NCBI GenBank assembly: GCA_903904815.1
Contig: CAIVDU010000008.1
Span: forward strand, 1 to 64,000
DNA length: 64,000 bases
Source of the DNA: an uncultured Armatimonadota bacterium
Lineage (GTDB): Bacteria > Armatimonadota > Fimbriimonadia > Fimbriimonadales > Fimbriimonadaceae
Direction: 5' to 3'
The notes below the pieces were generated by a model that did no database searches, was not told the DNA's origin, and worked only from the letters and a program-made list of their open reading frames with translations. A program made the position numbers and the translations under genes. Below, one piece after another: positions 1-8,054 of this stretch. The stretch's first letter is position 1. Each line of letters begins with the position of its first letter.

Positions 1-600
1 GACGCTGGTAACGCGTCCCAGCCCATCGTAACCGAAGGTGGTGGCGTTGCCCAGCGGCGTGTGCACGTAGCTCAGGTTGCCGTTCGAGTCGTATCCCAAC
101 GACGTGGTGTGCGACAAAGCGTCCTTTGTCGTGAGTTCTTCTCCGTAGCTGTCGTAAGTATTGGTGGTCACATGCGAGAGCGGATCGGAGACGGTGAGCA
201 GGTTGCCGTGAGAGTCGTAGGTGTTGGTTGTGGTGTGCGACAAACCGTCGACGATGGTCAGCGGCTGAGCGAATCCGTTGTAGGTCTGGGTTTTGACGTG
301 GCTTAAGGGGTCGGTCGCACTAAGGACATTGCCGAGCGAGTCGTACGTGTACGCCCAAACTTTTCCACGCTGGTCCGTGATGCTGGTCGGGTTGTAATTA
401 GCGTCCCTCGCCGTGTAACTCAAACTGTAACTGCTTGGATCGACGTGACTGGCTACGACACCGGAAGAGTAGTTGTCCACCGTCGTGTGACCCAGCGGGT
501 CGGTGACGGTTGCTCCCGTCGAGGTGTAAGTGTACGACGTCGTGTGACTGAGCGGGTCGGTTTCGCTGGCCATAACCCCTCCGGGGTAAACCGTCTGATG
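1..600 (-). CDS. RHS/YD-repeat protein, partial (3' part runs off the left edge)
   Basis: The minus strand is open for 200 codons and reads as tandem YD/RHS repeats: YDSNGNLSYV, YDSHGNLLTV, YDSLGNVLSA, DPLGHTT, DPLSHTT and YDGLGRVTSV. RHS proteins are large cell-surface or secreted shells, often carrying toxin cargo at the C-terminus; that end lies outside the window. The recognisable RHS reading begins at about 600. The frame stays open further upstream to about 972 but has no RHS character there, and it runs through a hairpin repeat (618-670) and the 3' end of the neighbouring glycosidase gene in another frame. The only in-frame ATG I noticed is inside the repeats, near 573. This may therefore be a 5'-truncated remnant rather than an intact gene. 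Family call is sure; intactness is doubtful. Confidence 0.8.
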
Positions 601-610
601 GGTCGCGACC

Positions 611-675
611 CCGGGTAGTGTCGCCGGAGCGTCACAACCCAGGGCTAGCAGACATAACCGCTCCGCGGTTGGGAA
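611..675. repeat. Structured dispersed repeat A, copy 1
   Basis: The element is hairpin, core, hairpin. The first stem is GTGTCGC (618-624), loop CGGA, GCGTCAC (629-635). The core is AACCCAGGGCTAGCAGACA (636-654). The second stem is AACCGC (656-661), loop TCC, GCGGTT (665-670). The same layout recurs three times at 10398-10650. It lies between the RHS repeats and the GH30 gene and marks the point where RHS similarity stops. Confidence 0.75.
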
Positions 676-740
676 GCCGTGGTTGCCGCGGTGGTGGCCC
701 TGGCCTGCGTTTGGGTTGTTGTTGGGCAGTGACTTTGCAA

Positions 741-2081
741 CTATGGAGGAGGCAGAGCTCCGGTGTATTGGAAGTGGAGGGTGGTGACGCTGCGGGCGGT
801 TAGGGTTGCTTGAACGGTTCCGGCTAGGACAGTCGGTGAGCCGACGTAGCTGAGGTCCTCGGTGGCGGAGGTTCGGTATTCGGAGCAGGTCCATTTCCCC
901 GTCTCGCCCGAGTGAACGGTGAGGGTCGTTGCGGTGGTATTGGTGTTGATCGCTACGACGGTCAGAGTGCCGTCAGGGCCGACGTAGGCGCTGGTGTAGA
1001 CGCCAGACTCGGGGTTTGTGGAAGTGGTGGTGACCAGGTGAGAGCCAGGCCGCACGAAGCGGCTGAAGTTTCCGATGGTCCACAGTCGCTTTTTGATCGT
1101 GAAAGTGTTGGTACTCGGGCTCCCTTGGATCAACGACTGTCCGGTGGTGTCCGACGAATCCGAGAAGAGCCACCAGTAGTGCCACGCGTTCACTCGGCCG
1201 TAGGTGACGGTGTTGTGGAGGACCTGGGCCCAGTAGAGGCCGTCGTTGATGGACGGATCGTCGGTCCCGAGGTTCGAGACTTCGGTCTCCCAGACCGTCT
1301 TGTTGGCGTTGATGGCGTCGGTGAACGGGGCTAGCGATCCTGCATATTGATGGGCCGCGATAGTGCCGACAAACTTGGAGGTAACCGGGTCGGCCAGGGT
1401 CGCGGCGGCCGCGTAGTCGGACCACTGAGAAAGCTCTGGCATGATGACCCTCGCCGGAGTCTTCGCAGATTGGAACGTGGGCATCAGGTTGTTGGCGATG
1501 AAGTCGTGAAACTGCTGCGAGTTCCAGATGCTCGACTCGTAACTGGCATTGATGTCGGGTTCATTTGCGATCGAAACACCCCAGATCGGAACCCCGAAGA
1601 CAGTGGTGTAGTGCGAGACGTAGGTTGCCAAAAAGGTCGCGTAGTCCTGGTAGTGGCTGGGAGCCAACTCGCCGCCGTTGTTGACATTGTTGTTCGTCTT
1701 CATCCAGGCGGGAGGCGACCAAGCGGTCGCCCAGACTTGGGAGACGCCTCGGGCGATCGCCTGCTTGGACAGCCATACGGTGTCGGTATCGGTCGTCCAG
1801 TCCCAGACTCCGGGTGATGGCTCAATCTCGCAAGGGATGCGGTGCCGAAGCAACGACAGCCCCGCTCCGGTGGAGGTGGAGAAGAGGGCGTCGAGAATAG
1901 CCGTCTGATTGGCGGAGCTAAAGTTGTGGATTTCCCAGGCGTACCACGCATCGCTCGCCCCGAACCCATCGATTCTCTGCAGGTGGCTTAATGGCGACAC
2001 GGTGATCTGCGAGTTCGCAGTGGCCAACCGGCACGAGGTCAGAAGCGCTAGAGGCAGTACGAGGCGAAAAAACGTTTGCAT
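741..2081 (-). CDS. Secreted glycoside hydrolase family 30 enzyme (xylanase/glucosidase-like)
   Basis: This 446-aa protein should hydrolyse beta-glycosidic bonds in a plant-type polysaccharide such as xylan. The N-terminus is a short hydrophobic signal ending LALLTSC, which fits a lipobox with Cys17, so it may be a lipoprotein. The GH30 hallmarks are visible: the early strand RIDGFGAS (about 37-44), WSPPAWMKTN (about 121-130), the acid/base Glu in SIANEPD (Glu174), and a probable nucleophile in VWETEVS (Glu267). The last ~90 residues look like the beta-sandwich side domain usual in GH30. Length fits the family. The exact substrate (glucuronoxylan, xylan or beta-glucan) cannot be told from this. 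It stands alone: upstream is the toxin-antitoxin pair and downstream a repeat and RHS fragment. Confidence 0.85.
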   Translation of the reverse strand: MQTFFRLVLPLALLTSCRLATANSQITVSPLSHLQRIDGFGASDAWYAWEIHNFSSANQTAILDALFSTSTGAGLSLLRHRIPCEIEPSPGVWDWTTDTDTVWLSKQAIARGVSQVWATAWSPPAWMKTNNNVNNGGELAPSHYQDYATFLATYVSHYTTVFGVPIWGVSIANEPDINASYESSIWNSQQFHDFIANNLMPTFQSAKTPARVIMPELSQWSDYAAAATLADPVTSKFVGTIAAHQYAGSLAPFTDAINANKTVWETEVSNLGTDDPSINDGLYWAQVLHNTVTYGRVNAWHYWWLFSDSSDTTGQSLIQGSPSTNTFTIKKRLWTIGNFSRFVRPGSHLVTTTSTNPESGVYTSAYVGPDGTLTVVAINTNTTATTLTVHSGETGKWTCSEYRTSATEDLSYVGSPTVLAGTVQATLTARSVTTLHFQYTGALPPP

Positions 2082-2210
2082 ATCGGAACGCCAGTGTTCG
2101 ACTTACTCAGTCACCGCCGAGTTTACAGCCGGTTGGGCTGGATTGCAAACATTCGGTTAGTGGGAGGTTTGAAGCTTAACCGGAGCGTTGGATTTCGGTG
2201 GGCGATGAGG

Positions 2211-2621
2211 TTAGGTGCTGCCGTTTTCCGTGAGAATGCGCAGTGAATACTGGTGGCTCTTCTCGACCAAAACGCCTTTTATGCGTTGCCCAAACAAGGC
2301 GGCAAAATCCGTATCGCTGGTCACAAAGACATCGCATTCTGCCCCGATTGCCTCCGCTAGGGCCTGACGATCTCCAGAGCCTTGCAGCGGAATTCCTGCT
2401 GGGAGCAACTCGAACTGGTCGGTGATCCGCATAAAACTCCTCAGGTTCGCGATGAATCCGGTTGGGTCGCGTTGTAAACGCTCCAAGTTCCGGGCAACTT
2501 CGGCGAGGACATGCTCAGACGTGACAAATTGATCGCGGCTTTTGACCAGCACTTGTTGGTAATCCCCGTTGGGTCGAAGCCCCGCCGCGACAAGGAAATT
2601 TGCATCGGGAAACACCTTCAT
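2211..2621 (-). CDS. vapC: PIN-domain toxin (VapC-like)
   Basis: This 136-aa protein is a PIN-domain ribonuclease, probably the toxin of a type II toxin-antitoxin pair. The acidic metal-binding residues of the fold are visible: Asp6 in MKVFPDAN, a Glu in SEHVLAEVARN, Asp in GSGDRQALAEA, and Asp residues in VTSDTDFAAL. VapC-type enzymes cut tRNA or rRNA when the antitoxin is lost. The start lies 24 bases after the stop of the AbrB-like gene on the same strand, the standard antitoxin-first order. The symbol is used in the family sense; the RNA target is unknown. Confidence 0.83.
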   Translation of the reverse strand: MKVFPDANFLVAAGLRPNGDYQQVLVKSRDQFVTSEHVLAEVARNLERLQRDPTGFIANLRSFMRITDQFELLPAGIPLQGSGDRQALAEAIGAECDVFVTSDTDFAALFGQRIKGVLVEKSHQYSLRILTENGST

Positions 2622-2645
2622 CCCATTTAATCCATCAAGAATGCT

Positions 2646-2942
2646 CTACCGATTCGGATGAAAATCATCTGGGTTCAATCCGAGTTCCCGGATGCCTTCT
2701 CTGGCATCCTCGACTCCAGATGGCGTGATGGCGCCGTCAATGAGCGTTTGGGCGATTTGTTCGTTCGTGTACATCCGAGTTTCTCGCTTTGGCCTCACTT
2801 CACCCGGAATGAGGCGCATCTCATCCCCCTCGGAAAACAAGACAAACAACGTGTGAGCTCCAAATCCTTTTGCCTTGCGAATCGCCGCGGGAATGACGAT
2901 ATGCCCGCGAGCATCCATTTCCACTGAATAGGATTCACGCAT
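2646..2942 (-). CDS. vapB: AbrB/MazE-type antitoxin (VapB-like)
   Basis: This 98-aa protein has an N-terminal SpoVT/AbrB-type swapped-hairpin DNA-binding domain: VEMDARGHIVIPAAIRKAKG is the usual signature. The acidic C-terminal part is expected to wrap the toxin. I chose the ATG at 2942 because GAGG lies about 7 bases upstream; an in-frame TTG at 2954 would add four residues. It precedes the PIN toxin in the same operon. Such antitoxins usually repress their own promoter, and the direct repeats just upstream fit that. Confidence 0.83.
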   Translation of the reverse strand: MRESYSVEMDARGHIVIPAAIRKAKGFGAHTLFVLFSEGDEMRLIPGEVRPKRETRMYTNEQIAQTLIDGAITPSGVEDAREGIRELGLNPDDFHPNR

Positions 2943-2952
2943 TTGCGGCCTC

Positions 2953-2982
2953 AACGTTATTGTTGTTCATAACGTTATTGTA
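2953..2982 (-). promoter_or_regulatory. Putative toxin-antitoxin promoter/operator with direct repeats
   Basis: The 11-mer AACGTTATTGT occurs twice, at 2953-2963 and 2971-2981, 18 bases apart, each containing the palindrome AACGTT. On the minus strand the distal copy overlaps an extended -10 box TGCTACAAT (TACAAT at 2982-2977). A protein bound to both repeats would cover the promoter, as expected for autoregulation by an AbrB-type antitoxin. Promoter assignment is by motif only. Confidence 0.6.
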
Positions 2983-3057
2983 GCAAGCTCTTTAGGTTCG
3001 GATGGGACTTTGTTTCGGGAGGTGGAGCATGGAACAGATTTCGAGTTTGGAGGCGGG

Positions 3058-3270
3058 CTGCCGAGACAGGAATCATTTTTGAAGTTCGCAGTCGAGACTA
3101 CGTCTGGGGTTTTGAGATTGTCTCTACGGGCTTTTGTTGCTCGGATTGACCGACGCGCCTTGCCACAAATTCCTAGAATCCTTCCAAATCAAGGGAATAA
3201 ATCTGGGCGCAACTGTGTCCTCTTGAAGCCGGAGTTTGCGGATTGCGGCAAGCAGTTGGCAGTCCGGAAA
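3058..3270. repeat. Dispersed intergenic repeats B and C
   Basis: The 400-base gap between the antitoxin and the phosphoesterase start holds no supported gene. It carries GCCGAGACA.GAATCATT (3062 onward, also near 7918), then a 36-base stretch starting at 3094 found unchanged at 53954-53989. That stretch contains two small hairpins, AGAC-TAC-GTCT (3095-3105) and GAGA-TTG-TCTC (3114-3124). Further on, the motif around GCAGTTGGCAGTCCGGA (3252-3270) recurs in variant form near 7854, 34690 and 53750. Confidence 0.65.
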
Positions 3271-3342
3271 GGAGCCTGGTCCGAAATCGGCTTCGCTGGC
3301 TACTCCGAAAAGGTCTGTCAATCGGGAAATGGGAGGAAACAG

Positions 3343-4593
3343 ATGAGTGATGAAACGATGGGCGTGTTGAGCCCGGATGGGATCGATCGACGTGGGTTCT
3401 TGGAGTGTATGGCTTGGGCGGGGACAGGAGTTATTTTTTCGCTTGTCGGTGGCGTGTTGCGATCAACTTCTTTGACTGAACTCTTAGTTGGGGGACGAAG
3501 CGCGGAAGCTTCGATGGCGACGATTGCGGCTGCGAGTTTCAACTTCGCCCAGATCAGCGACAGCCATATCGGCTTTAGCAAGGCCGCCAACACGAATGTG
3601 ACGGGCACGCTTCAATCGGCGGTGGATTTGATCAATGCGGCTAAGATCAGTCCGGACCTTCTAATCCACACCGGCGATCTCAGCCATCTCTCGAAGGACG
3701 ACGAATTTGACGCGATGGACCAGATTCTGAAGGGAGTGAAGACGAGTCAGCGGTTCTTCGTGCCCGGCGAGCACGACGTGTTACAAGACGGCGGAAAGAA
3801 CTACCGGGATCGCTATGGAAAGGGCTCGGCCGGCGATGGCTGGTACAGCTTCGACCACAAAGGCGTCCACTTCATCGGCCTCATCAACGTCCTCAACCTC
3901 AAAGCGGGTGGGTTGGGGAACCTGGGAGACGCACAATTGGAGTGGCTGGCGAAGGACGTCAAGGGATTGTCAGCCAGCACCCCGATCGTCGTGTTCGCTC
4001 ACGTCCCTCTTTGGAGCGTTTATCCCGAGTGGGGTTGGGGCACCGACGATGGGGGGAGAGCGCTGAGCCTCCTGTCCCGTTTCGGATCGGTCACCGTCTT
4101 GAATGGCCACATTCACCAAGCGATGCAGAAGGTAGAGGGGAACATCACTTTCCATACCGCTCGTTCGACCGCCTTCCCACAACCGATGCCGGGGACGGCG
4201 AAGGGACCGGGGCCGATGGTGGTTCCCGCAGACCAGTTGGCGTCCGTGCTGGGAATCACGACCGTCAATTACGTCGAGAATCACGGCAGTCTTGCGATCA
4301 TCGACTCGACCTTGTCCTCTGGATCAACCGAAAAGCAGAATTCTGAAGCGCGGCAGGTGCAGATCGACAACTTTACGTTTAGCCCGAATCCGATGATGAT
4401 CCGAGCCGGGACGACGGTGAAGTGGACCAACCGGGATGACATGCCCCACACGGTGGCGGAAGTGGGAGGGAAGTTCAAGTCTCCCGCACTGGACACAGAC
4501 CAAGCGTGGAGTTTCGAGTTCCGAGAGAGGGGAGTGGTGGACTACTTCTGCACGATGCACCCTCAAATGAAGGGCAAGGTGGTTGTAAGCTGA
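3343..4593 (+). CDS. Exported metallophosphoesterase fused to a cupredoxin domain
   Basis: This 416-aa protein probably hydrolyses phosphoesters outside the cytoplasm. I place the start at 3343 because GGGAGG lies just upstream and the product then begins with a Tat-like signal (DRRGFLECMAWAGTGVIFS); the open frame reaches back to 3010 through repeat sequence. The calcineurin-like metal sites are ISDSHIGF, HTGDLSH, PGEHD (in place of the usual GNHD), VFAHVPLW and NGHIHQ. The last ~80 residues form a plastocyanin-like copper domain: IDNFTFSPNPM, then the ligands His in DMPHTV and Cys, His, Met in YFCTMHPQM. A phosphoesterase joined to a cupredoxin is unusual. The ECF sigma gene follows 52 bases downstream on the same strand, so they may be co-regulated. 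Confidence 0.85.
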   Translation: MSDETMGVLSPDGIDRRGFLECMAWAGTGVIFSLVGGVLRSTSLTELLVGGRSAEASMATIAAASFNFAQISDSHIGFSKAANTNVTGTLQSAVDLINAAKISPDLLIHTGDLSHLSKDDEFDAMDQILKGVKTSQRFFVPGEHDVLQDGGKNYRDRYGKGSAGDGWYSFDHKGVHFIGLINVLNLKAGGLGNLGDAQLEWLAKDVKGLSASTPIVVFAHVPLWSVYPEWGWGTDDGGRALSLLSRFGSVTVLNGHIHQAMQKVEGNITFHTARSTAFPQPMPGTAKGPGPMVVPADQLASVLGITTVNYVENHGSLAIIDSTLSSGSTEKQNSEARQVQIDNFTFSPNPMMIRAGTTVKWTNRDDMPHTVAEVGGKFKSPALDTDQAWSFEFRERGVVDYFCTMHPQMKGKVVVS

Positions 4594-4645
4594 GCCGATG
4601 GATCCCGCAGTTTCGCGAAGCTGATGGCGTTCCGGGCAAGTTGAG

Positions 4646-5182
4646 ATGGCGCTAAGCCTAAAGGCGGTTCAGGATGCGAAGTTCAAGCGCGTGGTGATGC
4701 CGTACGTCGAGTACGGATTCAACCTCGCGCTGTCCCTTTTGCAGAACCGGTCCGATGCGGAAGACGCGATTCAAGAAGCTTCGGTCAAGGCGTACCAGTC
4801 GGTTTGGCAACTTCGGGGAGAAGATTCTCGCGCTTGGTTTCTTCGCATCGTGAGGAACGAGTGCATGAATATCCTGCGAACACGGTCCCAGGCACGGGGC
4901 AAGGAGTTGAGTTTTGACGACGAGATCGAAGTGGTCGATCAGCGCACTCCGAACCCGGTCGAGGTTGCGGAAGGCAATTGGACGCGCGCGGCGATGAACG
5001 AGGCGATCGGGAAGTTGTCGATCGGCTTGCGGGAGGTTCTCGTTCTGAGGGAGATTGAAGGTTTGAGCTACCAACAGATTGCCGAAGTGACGGGGACCCC
5101 GATTGGGACCGTGATGTCGAGGCTTTCGCGAGCGCGGACGGCGCTACTCAACCAGCTTTCCGGAGGTGAGACTTGTCCGTAA
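4646..5182 (+). CDS. ECF RNA polymerase sigma factor
   Basis: This 178-aa protein is a group-4 sigma-70 factor. Region 2 is seen in NRSDAEDAIQEASVKAYQSV and RAWFLRIVRNECMNILR; region 4 in LREVLVLREIEGLSYQQIAE followed by the helix-turn-helix GTPIGTVMSRLSRAR. Length is typical. The next gene, a zinc-finger anti-sigma factor, starts inside its last codons, so the two are translationally coupled and form a switch. The phosphoesterase-cupredoxin upstream could be a target, which is inference. Confidence 0.9.
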   Translation: MALSLKAVQDAKFKRVVMPYVEYGFNLALSLLQNRSDAEDAIQEASVKAYQSVWQLRGEDSRAWFLRIVRNECMNILRTRSQARGKELSFDDEIEVVDQRTPNPVEVAEGNWTRAAMNEAIGKLSIGLREVLVLREIEGLSYQQIAEVTGTPIGTVMSRLSRARTALLNQLSGGETCP

Positions 5183-5907
5183 CCTGCACCGAGGTTCTAA
5201 AACTGATTCCGCTGTACGTGGACGGGGAACTCGACGCTCTTCGGATCGACGAGGTCGAACGGCACGTCTCTGATTGTCCGGAATGTCTTGGCCAACTGGA
5301 GATGCTTCAGCGATTGAGCCAAGCGGTGCGCGCGCAATACGACTACCAGCCGCTTCCTGATTCCGTACTTGCTCGCATCGAAGCGGCCACCGTGCGACCA
5401 CTGAGGGCCCACCCTGTGCGATGGTTCGTGCCGTTCGCGGCTGGCTTGGCGATCGGCGCCGCCGCAATCTGGATGGTCGTACCGGGCTTGGTGCGCAAGG
5501 ATCGATTTGCGCAGCAACTCGTTTCGAGCCACGTGCGCTCGCTGATGTTGAACAACCTAGTCGACGTTCCGTCTTCGGATCGGCACACGGTGAAACCCTG
5601 GTTCCAGGGCAAGTTGAGCTTCTCTCCTACCGTCCCCGATCTCGCCAAACAGGGCTTCCCGCTGTTGGGTGGAAGGTTAGAGTATCTAGAGGAGCGCCCT
5701 GCGGCGGCACTGGTGTATCGCCGAAACCGCCACATCATCAACGTGTTTGTGACCGACAATCCCGTTTTTGGGTTGAGCGAAGTCGATTCAGCCGGGTTCC
5801 ACGTGCGCCACTTTCGATTTCAAGGCCTCGAGTATTGGGCGGTCTCGGAGGTGAGTGAGCCGGACTTGAAGGAGTTTGAGGAGGCCTTTGTTGCGTCTGG
5901 GGCGTAA
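5173..5907 (+). CDS. Anti-sigma factor with zinc-finger (zf-HC2) and one membrane segment
   Basis: This 244-aa protein starts with TTG at 5173, overlapping the sigma gene by 10 bases. The first ~45 residues form the anti-sigma zinc finger: a Cys near residue 5, then the HVSDCPECLGQL motif (His-x3-Cys-x2-Cys). One membrane helix follows at about 80-97 (WFVPFAAGLAIGAAAIWMVV). The remaining ~140 residues, expected outside the cytoplasm, carry a sensor-like part of the type seen in other membrane anti-sigma factors (RNRHIINVFVTDNP, RHFRFQGLEYWAVSEVS). It should hold the partner sigma factor at the membrane until a signal arrives. Confidence 0.85.
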   Translation: MSVTCTEVLKLIPLYVDGELDALRIDEVERHVSDCPECLGQLEMLQRLSQAVRAQYDYQPLPDSVLARIEAATVRPLRAHPVRWFVPFAAGLAIGAAAIWMVVPGLVRKDRFAQQLVSSHVRSLMLNNLVDVPSSDRHTVKPWFQGKLSFSPTVPDLAKQGFPLLGGRLEYLEERPAAALVYRRNRHIINVFVTDNPVFGLSEVDSAGFHVRHFRFQGLEYWAVSEVSEPDLKEFEEAFVASGA

Positions 5908-5934
5908 CGATCCGAAGTTCGTTCCTTTGTGTTC

Positions 5935-7734
5935 CTACAGGAAGTGGTAACCGTTCTTGCCGGCACTTTTTGCGGCGTACATCGCCAGGTCGGCGCGTTC
6001 CAGCAGTTGGTCGGCGGATTCAGTTGCGACACCACTCGTGGTGATTCCAATGGAAATTCCCACGTTCACCGGGTTCCCGTCAATGACAATCGCTTTGCCG
6101 ATCGACTTAACGATCCTCTTTGCGACACGTTCGACTTCGGTTGTGTTGGTCGGGTTATCTAGGAGAACGACAAACTCGTCACCTCCCAATCGGGCCACGG
6201 TGTCTGTTTGGCGGACTTGGGCCTGAAGCCGTGTGGCGACCGTCTTGAGTACGGTATCTCCAGCGCCGTGACCTAGTCGATCGTTGATGGCTTTGAACCC
6301 GTCGAGGTCGCAAAACATGAGTACGATGAATCTGCCCTCACGGCTCGACTGCGCCATTAGTTGGGACAGCCTCAGGGTCAACAAGTGGCGATTGGCAAGA
6401 CCGGTGAGCTCGTCGTGCATTGCTTGGCGGCGTACCTCCTCGTCCTTCTTCCATCTTGCGGTGACATCCCTGATGACGGCGACATACCGATTTGGCTCTC
6501 CAAAGCCGTCTCGAACGAACGACAGCGTTCGATGCTGAAGGTAGGATTCTCCGTCCTTTCGGTGAGTCCAGACATCGCCCTCCCAATGACCCGTCTCATG
6601 CAGTTGATCGGAGATCTGGTCGAAGGAGTGAAGTTCGTCCATGTCCTGAGATAGCTCTTGGATCGATCGTCCGATCGCTTCATCTTCATCGAATCCCGTT
6701 ATGGAGCAGAATGCGGGATTGACAGACAAGACGGTACCGTGCTGGTCCGTGACCACCACGCCTTCGGAAATCGTTTCAAGTACGTTTGCGGCTTGACGGA
6801 GTTCTAGTTCCGTTTCCTTCTGGCGCGATATGTCGGTCACGGTCACAAAGATGCCTTTGACGCTTCCGTTCTGCCCCACGTCTGGAATGTAGTTCGCGAG
6901 CATATGCCTCGTCTGACCGCCCACGAGGGGGTGAGATCGCTCAAAGAGTTGAGGCTCTCCGGCCAGCGCTTTTCGCACATACGGCTCGTTTGCGGAAAAC
7001 AGGGCTTCACCAAGTAAGTCCCTCAGGTTCGATCCGTACAACTGCTCGGGCGTGCGGCCGAACCAGTCGAGATAGGCCTTGTTGGCAAACCGATAGTTGA
7101 GGTCAGCATCCAAGTACGAAACAAGCCCAGGAGCGGCGTCGGAAATCGCTCTTACAAATCGTTCCTCGCTTGCGAACTGCGCGGAGAGCTCTTCCGCTCT
7201 TCGCATAGCCTGAAATAGCTGATCCTCACGCTCGGTCAGCATCTCGTTCTGCAATCTGAGCTGAAGATGGGCCGAGACCTGTCGGGCGAGTGCTTCGAGT
7301 GCCTCGATCTGTTGCCTGCTGAAATCCCTTGGCTCTTTCGCGATCACGCAGACGGTGCCAACAGGCTCATCGTTGGCATAGACCGGTGCTCCCGCATAAA
7401 AGCGAAGGTGGAAGTCGCCGGTGACCAGTTCGTTGTTCGTAAACCGCGGATCCCGTTGCGCGTCGGTGACCACTAGCGTGGCCGATTGTTGGATGGCGTG
7501 TGCGCAGAAGGAAACCTCCTTGGATGTCTGGGAGATGTCCAAACCAATCTTGGCTTTAAACCATTGGCGATCTTCTTCCACCAGGCTTACAAGCGAAATT
7601 GGGGTATTGCAGATCTGCGAAGCGAGCAGTACTACGTCCTCATAGACTTGCTCCGATCGCGAGTCGAGGATCTTCATCCGGCGGAGTATGTCGATTCGAC
7701 GATGATCTTGATCAAGCTGGGATGCACTGACCAT
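5935..7734 (-). CDS. GAF-PAS-PAS-GGDEF diguanylate cyclase
   Basis: This 599-aa soluble protein should make cyclic di-GMP. An N-terminal GAF domain covers about 20-165 (VYEDVVLLASQICNTPISLV ... VSFCAHAI). Two PAS domains follow at about 190-310 and 315-425 (PGLVSYLDADLNYRFANKAY; TDQHGTVLSVNPAFCSITGF). The GGDEF domain occupies about 435-595, with an intact active site RLGGDEFVVLL and an inhibitory RxxD (RQTD) five residues before it, so product inhibition is likely. There is no EAL domain and no membrane helix. No clear ribosome site precedes the ATG, and an ATAAAT box ends about 8 bases before it, so the mRNA could be leaderless. It converges on the anti-sigma gene. Confidence 0.9.
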   Translation of the reverse strand: MVSASQLDQDHRRIDILRRMKILDSRSEQVYEDVVLLASQICNTPISLVSLVEEDRQWFKAKIGLDISQTSKEVSFCAHAIQQSATLVVTDAQRDPRFTNNELVTGDFHLRFYAGAPVYANDEPVGTVCVIAKEPRDFSRQQIEALEALARQVSAHLQLRLQNEMLTEREDQLFQAMRRAEELSAQFASEERFVRAISDAAPGLVSYLDADLNYRFANKAYLDWFGRTPEQLYGSNLRDLLGEALFSANEPYVRKALAGEPQLFERSHPLVGGQTRHMLANYIPDVGQNGSVKGIFVTVTDISRQKETELELRQAANVLETISEGVVVTDQHGTVLSVNPAFCSITGFDEDEAIGRSIQELSQDMDELHSFDQISDQLHETGHWEGDVWTHRKDGESYLQHRTLSFVRDGFGEPNRYVAVIRDVTARWKKDEEVRRQAMHDELTGLANRHLLTLRLSQLMAQSSREGRFIVLMFCDLDGFKAINDRLGHGAGDTVLKTVATRLQAQVRQTDTVARLGGDEFVVLLDNPTNTTEVERVAKRIVKSIGKAIVIDGNPVNVGISIGITTSGVATESADQLLERADLAMYAAKSAGKNGYHFL

Positions 7735-7740
7735 ACAGTT

Positions 7741-8050
7741 TCATTTATGGTCGCAACCGGCGCGATCTGCTGCATTCTGCGAAAAACCAGCAAAAAAGTT
7801 TGCTTTTTGCGTCGGGATTGGTGGGGGCGGCGTTTGAAAGTTTTTGAAGTTCGCGGTTGGCAGTCTGCAGTCCGGAAGGGGCGCTATGGGAGTTGTTACG
7901 AGATGGTGGGCGGACTGCCGAGACACGAATCATTCTCGGCCTACGGGGTTGTCGTTTCTTCTCGCGGAGTCACCAGTTTGTAGTTCGGAAGGGGCTGTGT
8001 CCGGATTTCAGGATTCGAAAGTTTGGACTTGAGGAGCGGGACGCTTATGA
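7741..8050. repeat. Intergenic region with repeats B and C
   Basis: No supported gene. The region has TTCGCGGTTGGCAGTCTGC at about 7850 followed by CAGTCCGGAA, a repeat C variant. Then comes ACTGCCGAGACACGAATCAT (7914-7933), which matches the first part of repeat B near 3060. The promoter of the diguanylate cyclase gene must lie near 7740-7790. Confidence 0.5.
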
Positions 8051-8054
8051 GGGT

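Noticed and set aside
3010-3342. N-terminal extension of the phosphoesterase
   Set aside because: It covers intergenic repeats; the start at 3343 has a ribosome site and a Tat signal.
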